Shown one piece after another: positions 16,166 through 24,782 of a stretch of 64,000 nt of DNA. The DNA comes from JBCCOW01 sp039025855 (lineage in GTDB: Bacteria; Planctomycetota; Phycisphaerae; Phycisphaerales; Phycisphaeraceae). Location of the stretch: NCBI GenBank assembly GCA_039025855.1, contig JBCCNL010000009.1, positions 1-64,000 of the forward strand. Direction: 5' to 3'. Both the position numbers and the translations under genes were made by a program. The notes under the pieces are model-generated. The model searched no databases. It had not been told where the DNA came from and worked only from the letters and a program-made list of their open reading frames with translations. Numbering within the stretch: position 1 is the stretch's first letter; each line of letters begins with the position of its first letter.

Positions 16166-18223
16166 ATGGCCAGCAACTCCCCCGCAACCTCCAAGCGCAC
16201 CGACCCCATCGTCGGCATCGACCTGGGCACCACCAACTCCCTCGTCGCCCACGCCACCCCCGCCGGCCCCCGCGTCCTCGGCGAAGACCTCCCCGAAGGG
16301 CCCATCCTCCCCTCCGTCGTCCGCTACAGCCCCGACGGCTCAACCGTCGAAGCAATAGGCCAACCCGCCCGCAAACACGCTGTCGAACACCCCACCCGCA
16401 CCGTCCACTCCGCTAAACGACTCATGGGCCGATCCCTGCAGGACCTCGACCCAACCGAAGCCGCCGCCCTGCCCTACCGCGTTGTCGAAGGCGACCAGAA
16501 CACCGCCCGCATCGCCATCGGCGATGCCGTCATCAGCCCCCAGGAAGTCGCCGCCGCCCTCCTCGCCGAGCTCCGCCAACGTGCCAGCGACGCCCTCGGG
16601 ACCGACGTCACCCGGGCCGTCATCACCGTCCCCGCCTACTTCGACGACGCCCAACGCCAGGCCACCCGCGACGCCGCCCGCCTCGCCGGCCTCGAACCCC
16701 TCCGCATCCTCAACGAACCCACCGCCGCCGCCCTCGCCTACCACCTCACCCCGCCCGCCACACCAACCAACAACAACACGAAGCCCACGGCCACCGACCG
16801 TGGGTCCGATCACCCCAAAACCATCGCCCTCAACACCAAACTCAACCCCGACGCCTGCGCTACTGCACCCGACACCCCACACCCCACAGCCAACACCCCC
16901 GCGGCCCCAGCCGCGCAGACCATCGCCGTCTACGACCTCGGCGGCGGCACCTTCGACCTCTCGCTCCTCCGGCTCGAACACACCGAGCACGGCACCGTCG
17001 ACCAGGTCCTCGCCACCGCCGGCGACACCCACCTCGGCGGCGACGACCTCGACCAAGCCATCATCGCCCACCTCCAACAAGGCATCGCCGAACACCTGGG
17101 TCACGAACTCGACTTCCCACCATCGACCCGCCAAGCCTTCCGTCAGCTCGCCGAGGCCGCCAAGATCCGGCTCTCCACCCACCACCAAACCCCCATCGAG
17201 ATCGATCTCTCCGAAGCCCTCGGCGATCACACTGACACCGACCCGATCTACAAAACCACCCTCACCCGCGATCAGCTCAACGCCTTCGCCCAGCCCCTGA
17301 TCAACCGCACGCTCGACGCCTGCCGCTACGCCCTCCGCTACGCCGACCTCACCCCTGACGACATCGACCGCGTCGTCATGGTCGGCGGCTCGACCCGCAT
17401 CCCCGCCGTGCGCGACGCCGTCGCCGACTTCTTCCACACCGAGCCCTACACCGCCCTCGACCCCGACCGCGTCGTCGCCCTCGGCGCCGCCGTGCAAGCC
17501 GCCATCCTCGCAGGCGACCACCCGCAACAACTCCTACTCGATGTCATCCCGTTGTCCCTCGGCATCGAGACCATGGGCGGTGCCGTCGCCAAGCTCATCA
17601 CCGCCAACACCACCATCCCCGCCACCGCCACCGAGCGCTTCTCCACCTACGCCGAGGGCCAGACCAGCGTCGCCATCAACATCTACCAGGGCGAACGCGA
17701 GCTCGTTCAAAACTGCCGACTCCTCGGCACCTTCGACCTCACCGGCATCCCCCCCATGCCCGCAGGCCTCCCCAAGCTCGTCGTCACCTTCCTCGTCGAC
17801 GCCAACGGCATCCTCACCGTCTCCGCACTCGAAGAACGCTCCGGCAAAAACGCCCGCGTCCAGGTCGTCCCCAATCACGGCCTGACCCCCGAAGAAATCA
17901 CCCGCATCGAAACCGAGTCTCTCCAGCACGCCCGCCAGGACATGACCGCCCACCGCCTGATTGACCTAAAGAACCAGGCCCGCCTCGACCTCCGCGCCAT
18001 CGACCGACAACTCGACCGCGTCGGCGACGCCCTCGACCCCAAGACCCGCGCCAACCTCGGTCAGCACATCGCCACCGTCCAGCAGCTCCTCGATGCGGGC
18101 GACCCCGACCCCGATGTGTTCTACCAGGCCCTCACCGACATGGACCACGCCAGCATCCCCCTCGCTGAGAAAGCCATCGCCCAGACCCTCCGCGAGGCCC
18201 AGCCCGACACCGCCGGCGAGTAG
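16166..18223 (+). CDS. HscA-like Hsp70 chaperone with ATPase-domain insertion
   Basis: A 685-residue Hsp70. The ATPase domain has VGIDLGTTNSLVA (residues 13-25), NEPTAAALAYHL, VYDLGGGTFDLS and VMVGGSTRIPAVRDAV. The substrate domain starts LLLDVIPLSLGIETMGG, and phrases such as GERELVQNCRLLG and AYFDDAQRQATRDAA fit the HscA branch better than DnaK. HscA assists Fe-S cluster transfer from IscU, but no isc genes are beside it. About 55 extra residues (194-251) separate the AALAYHL and IAVYDLGGG motifs, where other family members have about 10. The insert is Thr/Asn/Pro-rich and contains a palindromic element. The C-terminal lid is complete. Confidence 0.92.
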   Translation: MASNSPATSKRTDPIVGIDLGTTNSLVAHATPAGPRVLGEDLPEGPILPSVVRYSPDGSTVEAIGQPARKHAVEHPTRTVHSAKRLMGRSLQDLDPTEAAALPYRVVEGDQNTARIAIGDAVISPQEVAAALLAELRQRASDALGTDVTRAVITVPAYFDDAQRQATRDAARLAGLEPLRILNEPTAAALAYHLTPPATPTNNNTKPTATDRGSDHPKTIALNTKLNPDACATAPDTPHPTANTPAAPAAQTIAVYDLGGGTFDLSLLRLEHTEHGTVDQVLATAGDTHLGGDDLDQAIIAHLQQGIAEHLGHELDFPPSTRQAFRQLAEAAKIRLSTHHQTPIEIDLSEALGDHTDTDPIYKTTLTRDQLNAFAQPLINRTLDACRYALRYADLTPDDIDRVVMVGGSTRIPAVRDAVADFFHTEPYTALDPDRVVALGAAVQAAILAGDHPQQLLLDVIPLSLGIETMGGAVAKLITANTTIPATATERFSTYAEGQTSVAINIYQGERELVQNCRLLGTFDLTGIPPMPAGLPKLVVTFLVDANGILTVSALEERSGKNARVQVVPNHGLTPEEITRIETESLQHARQDMTAHRLIDLKNQARLDLRAIDRQLDRVGDALDPKTRANLGQHIATVQQLLDAGDPDPDVFYQALTDMDHASIPLAEKAIAQTLREAQPDTAGE
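16780..16813. repeat. Palindromic element, GAAGCCCA class, intragenic
   Basis: CCCACGG and CCGTGGG (16784-16790 with 16798-16804) pair perfectly. Its first G is codon position 3 of the Hsp70 gene. It sits in the low-complexity insertion of the ATPase domain. Confidence 0.75.
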
Positions 18224-18266
18224 GCCCAAGCCAAAGCAACCCCCCGCTTTGCGCAGGCTTCCTAGA

Positions 18267-18461
18267 TTGACACGCCGATCCCAGATTTCGCACAAAATCC
18301 GGCGGTTTTGGGGTGATCTCCCCTTGCAAGCAGCAACAACCGCAGTAACTTCTACGGTTGAGAGGGGAAAGGTCCACACATCCGGCCTTCCCAAACCCCG
18401 TCCGGGAACCCCTGGCCCTCGACGCGATCCGCCGAGTGGCATCCTTTAGGAAGAGAGAAAG
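18267..18461 (+). promoter_or_regulatory. Upstream region of the first surface-protein gene
   Basis: TTGACA at 18267 is a good -35 but has no convincing -10 at 16-18 bp. Further on, GGGG-TGATCT-CCCC and CAACCG...CGGTTG (18337-18342 with 18355-18360) could fold into hairpins in a long leader. AGGAAG precedes the ATG. No gene is seen in this gap. Confidence 0.3.
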
Positions 18462-18464
18462 ACC

Positions 18465-19094
18465 ATGAATCACGCTCCGATCACCAACCGTCTCCAGCCG
18501 CTCCGTCGGCTGGTCATCGCGGTAGCCGCCGTCGCCGTCCTCGGCTTCGGGGCCCACTCCCATGCCGACTCCGTCTGGCTCGCCGGCAACGGCGGCCTCA
18601 AGGACAGCTACTTCGGCGACCTCGGCGACGGCCTCACCGTCACCATAACCGCCGGCAACTACAGCAACAGCGCCTACCGGACCGCCCAGGTCGGCCAATA
18701 CTCCAACGGCCTCGGCGTCACCAACCCCACCCGCGGTGACTCCCACATGGTCGATGGCTATGGCTCCGACGACATCCTCTGGTTCACCTTCAACCACTAC
18801 GTCACCCTCAAGGGCTTCAGCTTCACCTACGTCGACTGGAACGACGACGCCAAGCTCCTCGACGGCGACAAGGATCAGCTCAAGAAGTTCGACGTCAAGA
18901 ACTCCGTCTGGTTCGATGACGGCTACTACGGCAAGACCTTCGGCCTTAAGGCCTATGGCAGCAACGACGAGTTCAAGGTCAAGAAGATCAAGTACCACTT
19001 CACCCCCATCCCCACGCCGTCCGCCGCCCTTGCCGGTGCCTTCTCCCTCGGCCTGATCGCCCTCCGGCGTCGCCGAAAGACCACCGACAACTAA
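18465..19094 (+). CDS. Secreted surface protein with PEP-CTERM-like sorting tail (copy A)
   Basis: A 209-residue exported protein. A signal peptide spans about residues 10-36 (LRRLVIAVAAVAVLGFGA, cleavage near SHADS). The mature part is an all-beta domain rich in Asp, Gly and Asn (GNGGLKDSYFGDLGDGLTV, VDWNDDAKLLDGDKDQL). The end has the tripartite layout of a sorting signal: PTPSAALAGA, a hydrophobic helix and RRRRK. The canonical PEP motif is replaced by PTPSA. Copy B at 19514 shares the N-terminal block, the Asp-rich segment and the tail, so the two are tandem paralogues. A strong terminator follows. Confidence 0.85.
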   Translation: MNHAPITNRLQPLRRLVIAVAAVAVLGFGAHSHADSVWLAGNGGLKDSYFGDLGDGLTVTITAGNYSNSAYRTAQVGQYSNGLGVTNPTRGDSHMVDGYGSDDILWFTFNHYVTLKGFSFTYVDWNDDAKLLDGDKDQLKKFDVKNSVWFDDGYYGKTFGLKAYGSNDEFKVKKIKYHFTPIPTPSAALAGAFSLGLIALRRRRKTTDN

Positions 19095-19121
19095 ACCCCG
19101 CGAAAACTGCCCCACCCGCCC

Positions 19122-19164
19122 GCGGCCTGAGTCCCCCTAGGGGTCGACTCAGGCCGCTTTTTTT
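19122..19164 (+). terminator. Intrinsic terminator, 11-bp stem and T7
   Basis: GCGGCCTGAGT and ACTCAGGCCGC pair perfectly around an inner CCCC-TA-GGGG, followed by seven T. It is closely similar to the terminator after copy B. Confidence 0.92.
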
Positions 19165-19513
19165 GGGCAGACCCCGCGTGAACCCGACCGAACAGCCCGC
19201 CGTACAACACGCAACGACGCGCAATACAGCGCTGAGCTTCGGGTGTTGTCTGATAAGATGAGGGTGGCAGGCGGCACCTAAGTGTTTCAACCGAATCAAA
19301 TACCCGAGCTTCACCGCCCTCCCCGGCAGATAGGCCTAAAACCCTCAAAAACTGTCGAAATCGCCTTGCGTGCCGTGTTCACTGGGGTACGTTTCAAGGG
19401 CTCGCGGCACGGTTGGCCGCGTCAAGCGAATCACCGGCCCAACGGCCAACGCACGAAAAGAATCGGCCACGACCGAACGAAGCATTTCACACCGAACTGT
19501 GAGGAGAATCCCC
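19165..19513 (+). other. 350-bp non-coding gap before surface protein copy B
   Basis: No convincing gene. AGCTTCGGGT (19235-19244) could pair with ACCCGAGCT (19302-19310) with one bulge, and TAAGAT at 19254 resembles a -10 but lacks a -35. The frame of the next gene is open from 19370, but the translation before 19514 looks non-coding. Confidence 0.35.
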
Positions 19514-20188
19514 ATGCTCGAGACCGTTTCCAAGACCCGTCACCGCTCCCTCCGCCACAGCCTCCTCGGCGCCGCCGCCGTGGCCGCTCTCGGCTTAGGG
19601 GCTTCCGCCCACGCCGGCTCCGTCTCGCTCGTCGGCAGTGCAGGCCTCCAGGACAGCCTCAGCTTCGACCTCGGCGATGGCCTGACCATGACCATCACCG
19701 GCACCACCGTCAAGCAGGCCCTGGGCGTCCAGGATGCTCAGGTCGGTCAGGACGCCGACGGGCTTGGCGTCACCAACGGCTTCCAGAACGACTCCTATGT
19801 CGTCGATGGTAAACGCGGCGACGATACCCTCTGGATCACCTTCAGCGACGAGGTCACCCTCACCGGCTTCGGGTTCAACGACGTCGACAACAACGACGAC
19901 GCCAAGCTCCTCGACGCCGACGGCGACAAGATGGTCAAATTCGATGTTCTGTCCACAGTCTCGTTCTCCGACGTCTACACCGGCACCACCTTCGGCGTGC
20001 AAGCCTTCGGTAACGGCGACGACTTCCTCCTCAGCGAGCTCTCTTACATCTACGAAGCGCCCGTCAGCGACCCGCCCATCGATCCCGTCCCCGTGACCGC
20101 CCTGCCCACGCCCTCCGCCGCCCTCGCCGGTGCCGTCACCCTGGGCCTGCTGACCCTGCGTCGACGCCGTCAGGCCGCCGAAGGCTAA
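19514..20188 (+). CDS. Secreted surface protein with PEP-CTERM-like sorting tail (copy B)
   Basis: A 224-residue paralogue of the preceding gene. GAGGAG 8 nt before the ATG at 19514 sets the start, and MLETVSKTRHRSLRH leads directly into a signal peptide (LLGAAAVAALGLGASAHA). The mature domain repeats the pattern of copy A (GSAGLQDSLSFDLGDGLTM, VDNNDDAKLLDADGDKM). The tail is PTPSAALAGAVTLGLLTLRRRR, preceded by a Pro-rich spacer absent from copy A. Asp clusters could bind calcium (inference). It ends in a terminator that is a near copy of the one after copy A. Confidence 0.87.
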   Translation: MLETVSKTRHRSLRHSLLGAAAVAALGLGASAHAGSVSLVGSAGLQDSLSFDLGDGLTMTITGTTVKQALGVQDAQVGQDADGLGVTNGFQNDSYVVDGKRGDDTLWITFSDEVTLTGFGFNDVDNNDDAKLLDADGDKMVKFDVLSTVSFSDVYTGTTFGVQAFGNGDDFLLSELSYIYEAPVSDPPIDPVPVTALPTPSAALAGAVTLGLLTLRRRRQAAEG

Positions 20189-20217
20189 AGCTCTCCGCTC
20201 AATCACACCACCCGCCC

Positions 20218-20260
20218 GTGGCCTGAGCACCCCTTAGGGGTCAACTCAGGCCACTTTTTT
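20218..20260 (+). terminator. Intrinsic terminator, 10-bp stem and T6
   Basis: GTGGCCTGAG and CTCAGGCCAC pair perfectly, with an inner CCCC-TTA-GGGG and six T. The core matches the terminator at 19122. Confidence 0.92.
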
Positions 20261-20277
20261 ATGCGCCCCGCCACCGC

Positions 20278-20283
20278 TATCTT
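20278..20283 (+). promoter_or_regulatory. Candidate -10 hexamer TATCTT
   Basis: TATCTT is 6 nt before the GTG start of pgeF with no ribosome site between. Confidence 0.4.
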
Positions 20284-20289
20284 CCACCC

Positions 20290-20994
20290 GTGCCCGCCCT
20301 CTCCCTACTCACCAGCCCCGCCCTCACCGCCCTCAGCATCCCCCACGCCTTCACCACCCGCCACATCCCCCCACCCGCCAACCTAGACCACGCCCTCCAA
20401 CAGCTCGACCTCGACCCCAACCGCTGCGTCACCGCCCATCAGGTCCACGGCTGCGCCGTCTCCCACCCCGACGCCCGCCTTGCCGAGGCCGACGCCATCG
20501 TCGTCACCACCGCCGGCCACGCCGCCGCCATCCGTATCGCCGACTGCGTCCCTGTGCTCCTCGCCTGCCACACCGACACACAAACCCTGGCCGTCGCCGC
20601 CGCCCACGCCGGCTGGCGCGGCCTCGTCGCCGGTGTCCTCCGCGAAGCCGTCCACGCCCTCAACGCCGACCACCCCGACGCCTCGATCACCGCCGCCGTC
20701 GGCCCCTGCATCTCCGTCCAACACTTCGAGGTCAGCCCCGCAGTCGCCAACCACTTCGACCCCGCCCACGTCCAGCACGACCTCCCCCCCGACCACGCCA
20801 AGCCCCACGTCGACCTCCGCGCCGCCGCCCAAGCCCAGCTCCTCGCCGCCCACGTCACCACCATCGACCACGTCCCCGGCTGCACCTACGCCGAGCCCGA
20901 CCGCTTCTTCTCCCACCGCCGCGACGTCACCCACCACCACCACGACACCACCGGCCGACAATATGCCCTCATCGCCATGCCCCCACCCGCCTGA
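20290..20994 (+). CDS. pgeF: YfiH/PgeF-family peptidoglycan editing factor
   Basis: A 234-residue laccase-domain protein (COG1496). The copper/zinc-site motifs are present: AHQVHG, RIADCVPVLL, AAHAGWRGLVAGVL and GPCISVQHFEV, then FFSHRRD near the end. Members act as purine nucleoside phosphorylases or polyphenol oxidases, and E. coli PgeF removes misincorporated L-Ser from peptidoglycan precursors (family knowledge). The start is GTG. The following 130 bp before the ABC gene contain imperfect CTAGCGCCTAG repeats and nothing else. Confidence 0.92.
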   Translation: MPALSLLTSPALTALSIPHAFTTRHIPPPANLDHALQQLDLDPNRCVTAHQVHGCAVSHPDARLAEADAIVVTTAGHAAAIRIADCVPVLLACHTDTQTLAVAAAHAGWRGLVAGVLREAVHALNADHPDASITAAVGPCISVQHFEVSPAVANHFDPAHVQHDLPPDHAKPHVDLRAAAQAQLLAAHVTTIDHVPGCTYAEPDRFFSHRRDVTHHHHDTTGRQYALIAMPPPA

Positions 20995-21125
20995 CACTCA
21001 ACACCACCACGACCCTCGCGCTCACCCACAACCGTCACCCCGCCACCTAACCCCTAGGCTCTAGCGCCTAGCGCCTGCTCTGCCCTAGACCCCACCGCCG
21101 CCAAGCCTTACCCTTGATACCCGAC

Positions 21126-22259
21126 ATGACCCCCATCACCATCCGCGGACTCCGCAAGACCTTCGGCACCCCCGCCAACCCCACCCACGCCGTCGACGGC
21201 ATCGACCTCGACATCCCCCCCGGCGACCTCTTCTTCCTCCTCGGGCCCTCCGGCTGCGGCAAGACCACCCTCCTCCGCATGATCGCCGGGTTCACCGACC
21301 CCACCGAGGGCACCCTCCACTTCGGCGACGACGACGTCACCCACCTCGCCCCCAACAAACGCGACACCGGCATGGTCTTCCAGGGCTACGCCCTCTGGCC
21401 CCACATGACCGTCCGACAGAACGTCGCCTTCGGGCTCGAGGTCCGCAAGGTCACCAAAGACGAAATGGCCAAACGCGTCGACGACGCCCTCGCCAACGTC
21501 CAGCTCACGGTCCAGGCCGACCGCAAGATCAACCAGCTCTCCGGCGGCCAGCAACAACGCGTCGCCCTCGCCCGTGCCCTCGTGGTCAAGCCCCGCGTCC
21601 TGCTCCTCGACGAACCGCTGTCCAACCTCGACGCCAAGCTCCGCCTCGAGATGCGCCAATCCATCCGCGACATCTGCAAGTCCTCCGGCATCACCGGCGT
21701 CTACGTCACCCACGACCAGCACGAAGCCCTCTCCATGGCCGACGGCATCGCCGTCCTCCAGCACGGCAAAGTCATGCAGTCCGGCCCGCCCCGCGACCTC
21801 TACGCCCGCCCCGCCAACCGCTTCGTCGCCGACTTCCTCGGCGAAACCAACTTCGTCCCCGCCGAGGTCAAAGGCACCCAAGACCAGGACGGCACACCCA
21901 CCGTCACCCTCGAAACTGCCTTCGGCACCCTCCACTCCACCGCCTTCGACAGCGACCTCCCCGTCGGCGGCAACGTCACCTGCTCCATCCGCCCCGAAGC
22001 CCTCCACCTCCAGCCCGGCGAACCCAACGGCCAGCCCAACAGCTTCACCGCCGACCTCCACCGCACCATCTACCTCGGCTCCCTCGCCCAGTACCAACTC
22101 TCCCTCAAGGGCACCCCACCCACCCCCAACGGCGACACCGACGCCCCCACCTCCGGCCCCATGAAAGCCTTCGAGCTCAACCCCACCATCCTCGACACCC
22201 CCGACCACGCCCTCCACGCCACCATCAAACCCGACGACGTCGTCATCCTCCACGACTAA
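21126..22259 (+). CDS. ABC transporter ATPase, MalK/UgpC/PotA type
   Basis: A 377-residue ATPase for an importer of the sugar, polyamine or iron type. The motifs are complete: Walker A GPSGCGKTT, Q-loop FQGYALWPHMTV, signature LSGGQQQR, Walker B LLLDEPLSNLD and H-loop VTHDQHEA. A C-terminal TOBE domain follows from about residue 285. The frame also has a TTG four codons upstream (21114); I prefer the ATG. No permease or binding protein is adjacent. It could serve an unlinked importer, including the ModAB system at 45.4 kb that lacks its ATPase (speculative). Confidence 0.93.
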   Translation: MTPITIRGLRKTFGTPANPTHAVDGIDLDIPPGDLFFLLGPSGCGKTTLLRMIAGFTDPTEGTLHFGDDDVTHLAPNKRDTGMVFQGYALWPHMTVRQNVAFGLEVRKVTKDEMAKRVDDALANVQLTVQADRKINQLSGGQQQRVALARALVVKPRVLLLDEPLSNLDAKLRLEMRQSIRDICKSSGITGVYVTHDQHEALSMADGIAVLQHGKVMQSGPPRDLYARPANRFVADFLGETNFVPAEVKGTQDQDGTPTVTLETAFGTLHSTAFDSDLPVGGNVTCSIRPEALHLQPGEPNGQPNSFTADLHRTIYLGSLAQYQLSLKGTPPTPNGDTDAPTSGPMKAFELNPTILDTPDHALHATIKPDDVVILHD

Positions 22260-22265
22260 TTTCTG

Positions 22266-22271
22266 TAAAGT
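22266..22271 (+). promoter_or_regulatory. Candidate -10 hexamer TAAAGT
   Basis: TAAAGT is 6 nt before the ATG of the AAA gene and begins 7 bp after the upstream stop codon. Confidence 0.4.
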
Positions 22272-22277
22272 TCGTCA

Positions 22278-23444
22278 ATGGACAACAACGAGCGACTGGC
22301 AACAATTAGCCAAGCATTCTCGCCAAATACGCCAATCAACTCGCGTGATCTGTTTTGTGGCAGATTAGACCAATTAAATCGAATATTGGCTATTTGTGCC
22401 GAGGCCGGAACACACTGCGTTATGTTCGGCGAACGCGGCGTTGGCAAGACGTCGTTGGCCAACATAATGCACCAAGCGATGCCGCTTGATGTCTGCGTGA
22501 GAGTTCCGTGCGAATCTACAGATACGCTTGGTTCTATTTTCAAGAAAATCGGGCGTCGTATCCAGTTTGCATCATCTAATCCACTTGATGGATTTATTCA
22601 GGACGCACCACAACAGAGCCAGCAACTGGCCATACCTGAAGATGCCTCTGTTGACGATGTCTCGCTTATCCTCGCACAGCTTCCACAAAAGACCCTTTTA
22701 ATTCTCGACGAATACGACCGGTTAGATCACGGTTGTCGAGCACGACAAGACATTGCAGAGCTTTTAAAGACGCTTTCAGATACCGGACTTCAATTGACAG
22801 TGCTACTGGTCGGAGTTGCTAACGATCTAATTGAGCTGACCGACGATCATCCCAGTCTTACACGCTGCGTAAAAGAAGTCTCTTTGCCACGCATGTCAGA
22901 AACCGAGCTGACCGAGATCATTGACACAGGTTTGGCGCTGCTTGAGATGGAAATGATCGACGATATACGAAAATCGATAACTCAATTATCCGCAGGATTC
23001 CCTCACTATGTTCATCTACTTTGCAAACATTCTGTGCTAGCCGCATTGAATAGTGGAAGTAGCCTGATTCAATCAGGTCACTATGAAGTTTCATTGGACC
23101 AAGCCGTTGCGGACGCCCACGGCAGCCTAAGCAGTACATTCACCAAGGCAAAGATGTCTACGCGTCCCTCCTACTTCACCGATGTGCTTTTCGCTATCGG
23201 AATCGTGGAGGAAGACGACGTCGGAACATTCCAGGCAAAGGATCTGGTGGAATGTCTAGAACGGATAGGCCAACCACTACAAGTTGAGGCATTCGCGTAT
23301 CACCTTGGGAAACTCTGTGATACCGAACGTGGACCCGTTCTCGAAAAATTGGGATCGAACAAACGCCACCGCTATCGCTTGATAAATCCGATCATGAAGC
23401 CATTCTTACGTCTGGAGTATGAACGGTCGATTAGGCCAAAATAG
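22278..23444 (+). CDS. Orc1/Cdc6-like AAA ATPase of foreign composition
   Basis: A 388-residue protein encoded in a block with visibly lower GC and A/T-ending codons, unlike both neighbours. Walker A is GERGVGKTS (about 51-59), Walker B is TLLILDEYDRL (about 140), and a sensor-1-like strand LTVLLVGVAND is near 174. The C-terminal 90 residues resemble a winged helix (FQAKDLVECLERIGQPLQVE to RHRYRLINPIMKPFLRLEYE). This layout fits the AAA_16/Orc1-Cdc6-like group, often found with mobile elements or defence genes. No partner gene is adjacent, so the role is unknown. It converges with pgk, separated by 10 bp. Confidence 0.85.
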   Translation: MDNNERLATISQAFSPNTPINSRDLFCGRLDQLNRILAICAEAGTHCVMFGERGVGKTSLANIMHQAMPLDVCVRVPCESTDTLGSIFKKIGRRIQFASSNPLDGFIQDAPQQSQQLAIPEDASVDDVSLILAQLPQKTLLILDEYDRLDHGCRARQDIAELLKTLSDTGLQLTVLLVGVANDLIELTDDHPSLTRCVKEVSLPRMSETELTEIIDTGLALLEMEMIDDIRKSITQLSAGFPHYVHLLCKHSVLAALNSGSSLIQSGHYEVSLDQAVADAHGSLSSTFTKAKMSTRPSYFTDVLFAIGIVEEDDVGTFQAKDLVECLERIGQPLQVEAFAYHLGKLCDTERGPVLEKLGSNKRHRYRLINPIMKPFLRLEYERSIRPK

Positions 23445-23454
23445 TGGCTGCTAA

Positions 23455-24663
23455 TCATGCGTCATCGAGCGCCGCAACGGTGCCGAACCGCTTACCCTCG
23501 AGCATCTCCAGCGACGCGCCGCCGCCGGTGCTGACATGCGTGACCTTATCGGCCAAGCCCATCTGCTCGATCGCCGCGGCGGAGTCGCCGCCGCCGATGA
23601 TCGACGTCGCATCCGAGGCAGCGATGGCCTCGGCGACGGTGCGGGTGCCGTGGTCGAACGGCGGGACCTCAAACACGCCCATCGGGCCGTTCCAGACGAC
23701 CGTCTTCGCGGCGGTGACCAGCGACGCATAGTGGGCAGCAGTCTCAGGGCCAATATCCAAGCCCTCGTAGCCGTCGGGGATATGCCCCGACTTCACCGTC
23801 TGCTTGTCGAGCGCCGCCGCCGCCTCGGCGTCCTTCGGGAAGCCCGACGCGGTGTGCGTGTCGGTCGGCAACACCAACTTGTCGCCACCCTTCTCCAGCA
23901 GCGTCTTCGCCAACTCGACCTTGTCCGGTTCGACCAGCGAATCGCCCACCGCCCCGCCCTCCGCCAGTGAGAACGTGTACGCCATCGCCCCGCCAATCAG
24001 GACCTGATCGCACACCGACAGCAGGTTCTCGATGACGCTGATCTTGTCCGACACCTTGGCCCCGCCCAGGATCGCAACGAACGGCCGCGCCGGGCTCGCC
24101 AGCGTGTCGTCCAAATACTTGATCTCCTTCTCGACCAGGAACCCCACCACCGCCGGCTTGCCCGCCGCCTTCATCGCCTGCGGCACGGCAAACATCGAGG
24201 CGTGCTCCCGGTGACACGTGCCGAACGCATCGTTCACATACAGATCGCCCAGCACCGCCAGCTGCGCCGCAAACTCCGCGTCACCCTTCTTCTCCGCCTT
24301 CGCAAACCGCAGGTTCTCCAGCACCAACACCTCGCCGGGCTTCAGCGCCGCCGCCGCGGCGGTCACCGACTCGCCCACCGTCGCGTCCGCCATCGTCACC
24401 GGCCGACCCAGCAGCTCACCCAGCCGATCCGCCGCGGGCTTCAGCGAGTACTCCGGCTCCGGTCCATCGCCCGCCGGCCGACCCAGGTGCGACATGAGCA
24501 CCGCCGAGCCCCCGCGGTCCAGCACCGAGTTGATCGTCGGCAGCGCCATCCGCACCCGGCGGTCGTCCGTAATCACTCCGCCCTTGAGTGGCACATTGAA
24601 GTCCACACGGATCAACGCGGTCTGGTTGGCAACCTCAACATCGGCAATCGTCTTCTTGGCCAC
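23455..24663 (-). CDS. pgk: Phosphoglycerate kinase
   Basis: The glycolytic enzyme interconverting 1,3-bisphosphoglycerate and 3-phosphoglycerate with ADP/ATP. At 402 residues it is full length. It shows RVDFNVPLKGG near the start, SHLGRP, VLVLENLRF, VNDAFGTCHREHAS, ILGGAKVSDKI and the nucleotide loop WNGPMGVFEVPPFDHGT, ending with GGGDSAAAI and STGGGASLEMLEG. The start codon is GTG, with GAGGAG about 8 nt upstream. It is monocistronic here. Confidence 0.98.
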   Translation of the reverse strand: MAKKTIADVEVANQTALIRVDFNVPLKGGVITDDRRVRMALPTINSVLDRGGSAVLMSHLGRPAGDGPEPEYSLKPAADRLGELLGRPVTMADATVGESVTAAAAALKPGEVLVLENLRFAKAEKKGDAEFAAQLAVLGDLYVNDAFGTCHREHASMFAVPQAMKAAGKPAVVGFLVEKEIKYLDDTLASPARPFVAILGGAKVSDKISVIENLLSVCDQVLIGGAMAYTFSLAEGGAVGDSLVEPDKVELAKTLLEKGGDKLVLPTDTHTASGFPKDAEAAAALDKQTVKSGHIPDGYEGLDIGPETAAHYASLVTAAKTVVWNGPMGVFEVPPFDHGTRTVAEAIAASDATSIIGGGDSAAAIEQMGLADKVTHVSTGGGASLEMLEGKRFGTVAALDDA

Positions 24664-24782
24664 AGCGGGCTCCTCGTTTCAACAGGGTTTGGGGGGGAAC
24701 TGGGGTTCAGCGGATCGGCCACTTTACCGCCAACCGCCCCACCCATGCCCCACCCATGGCCCGCCCTCACCGACTCGCAACA

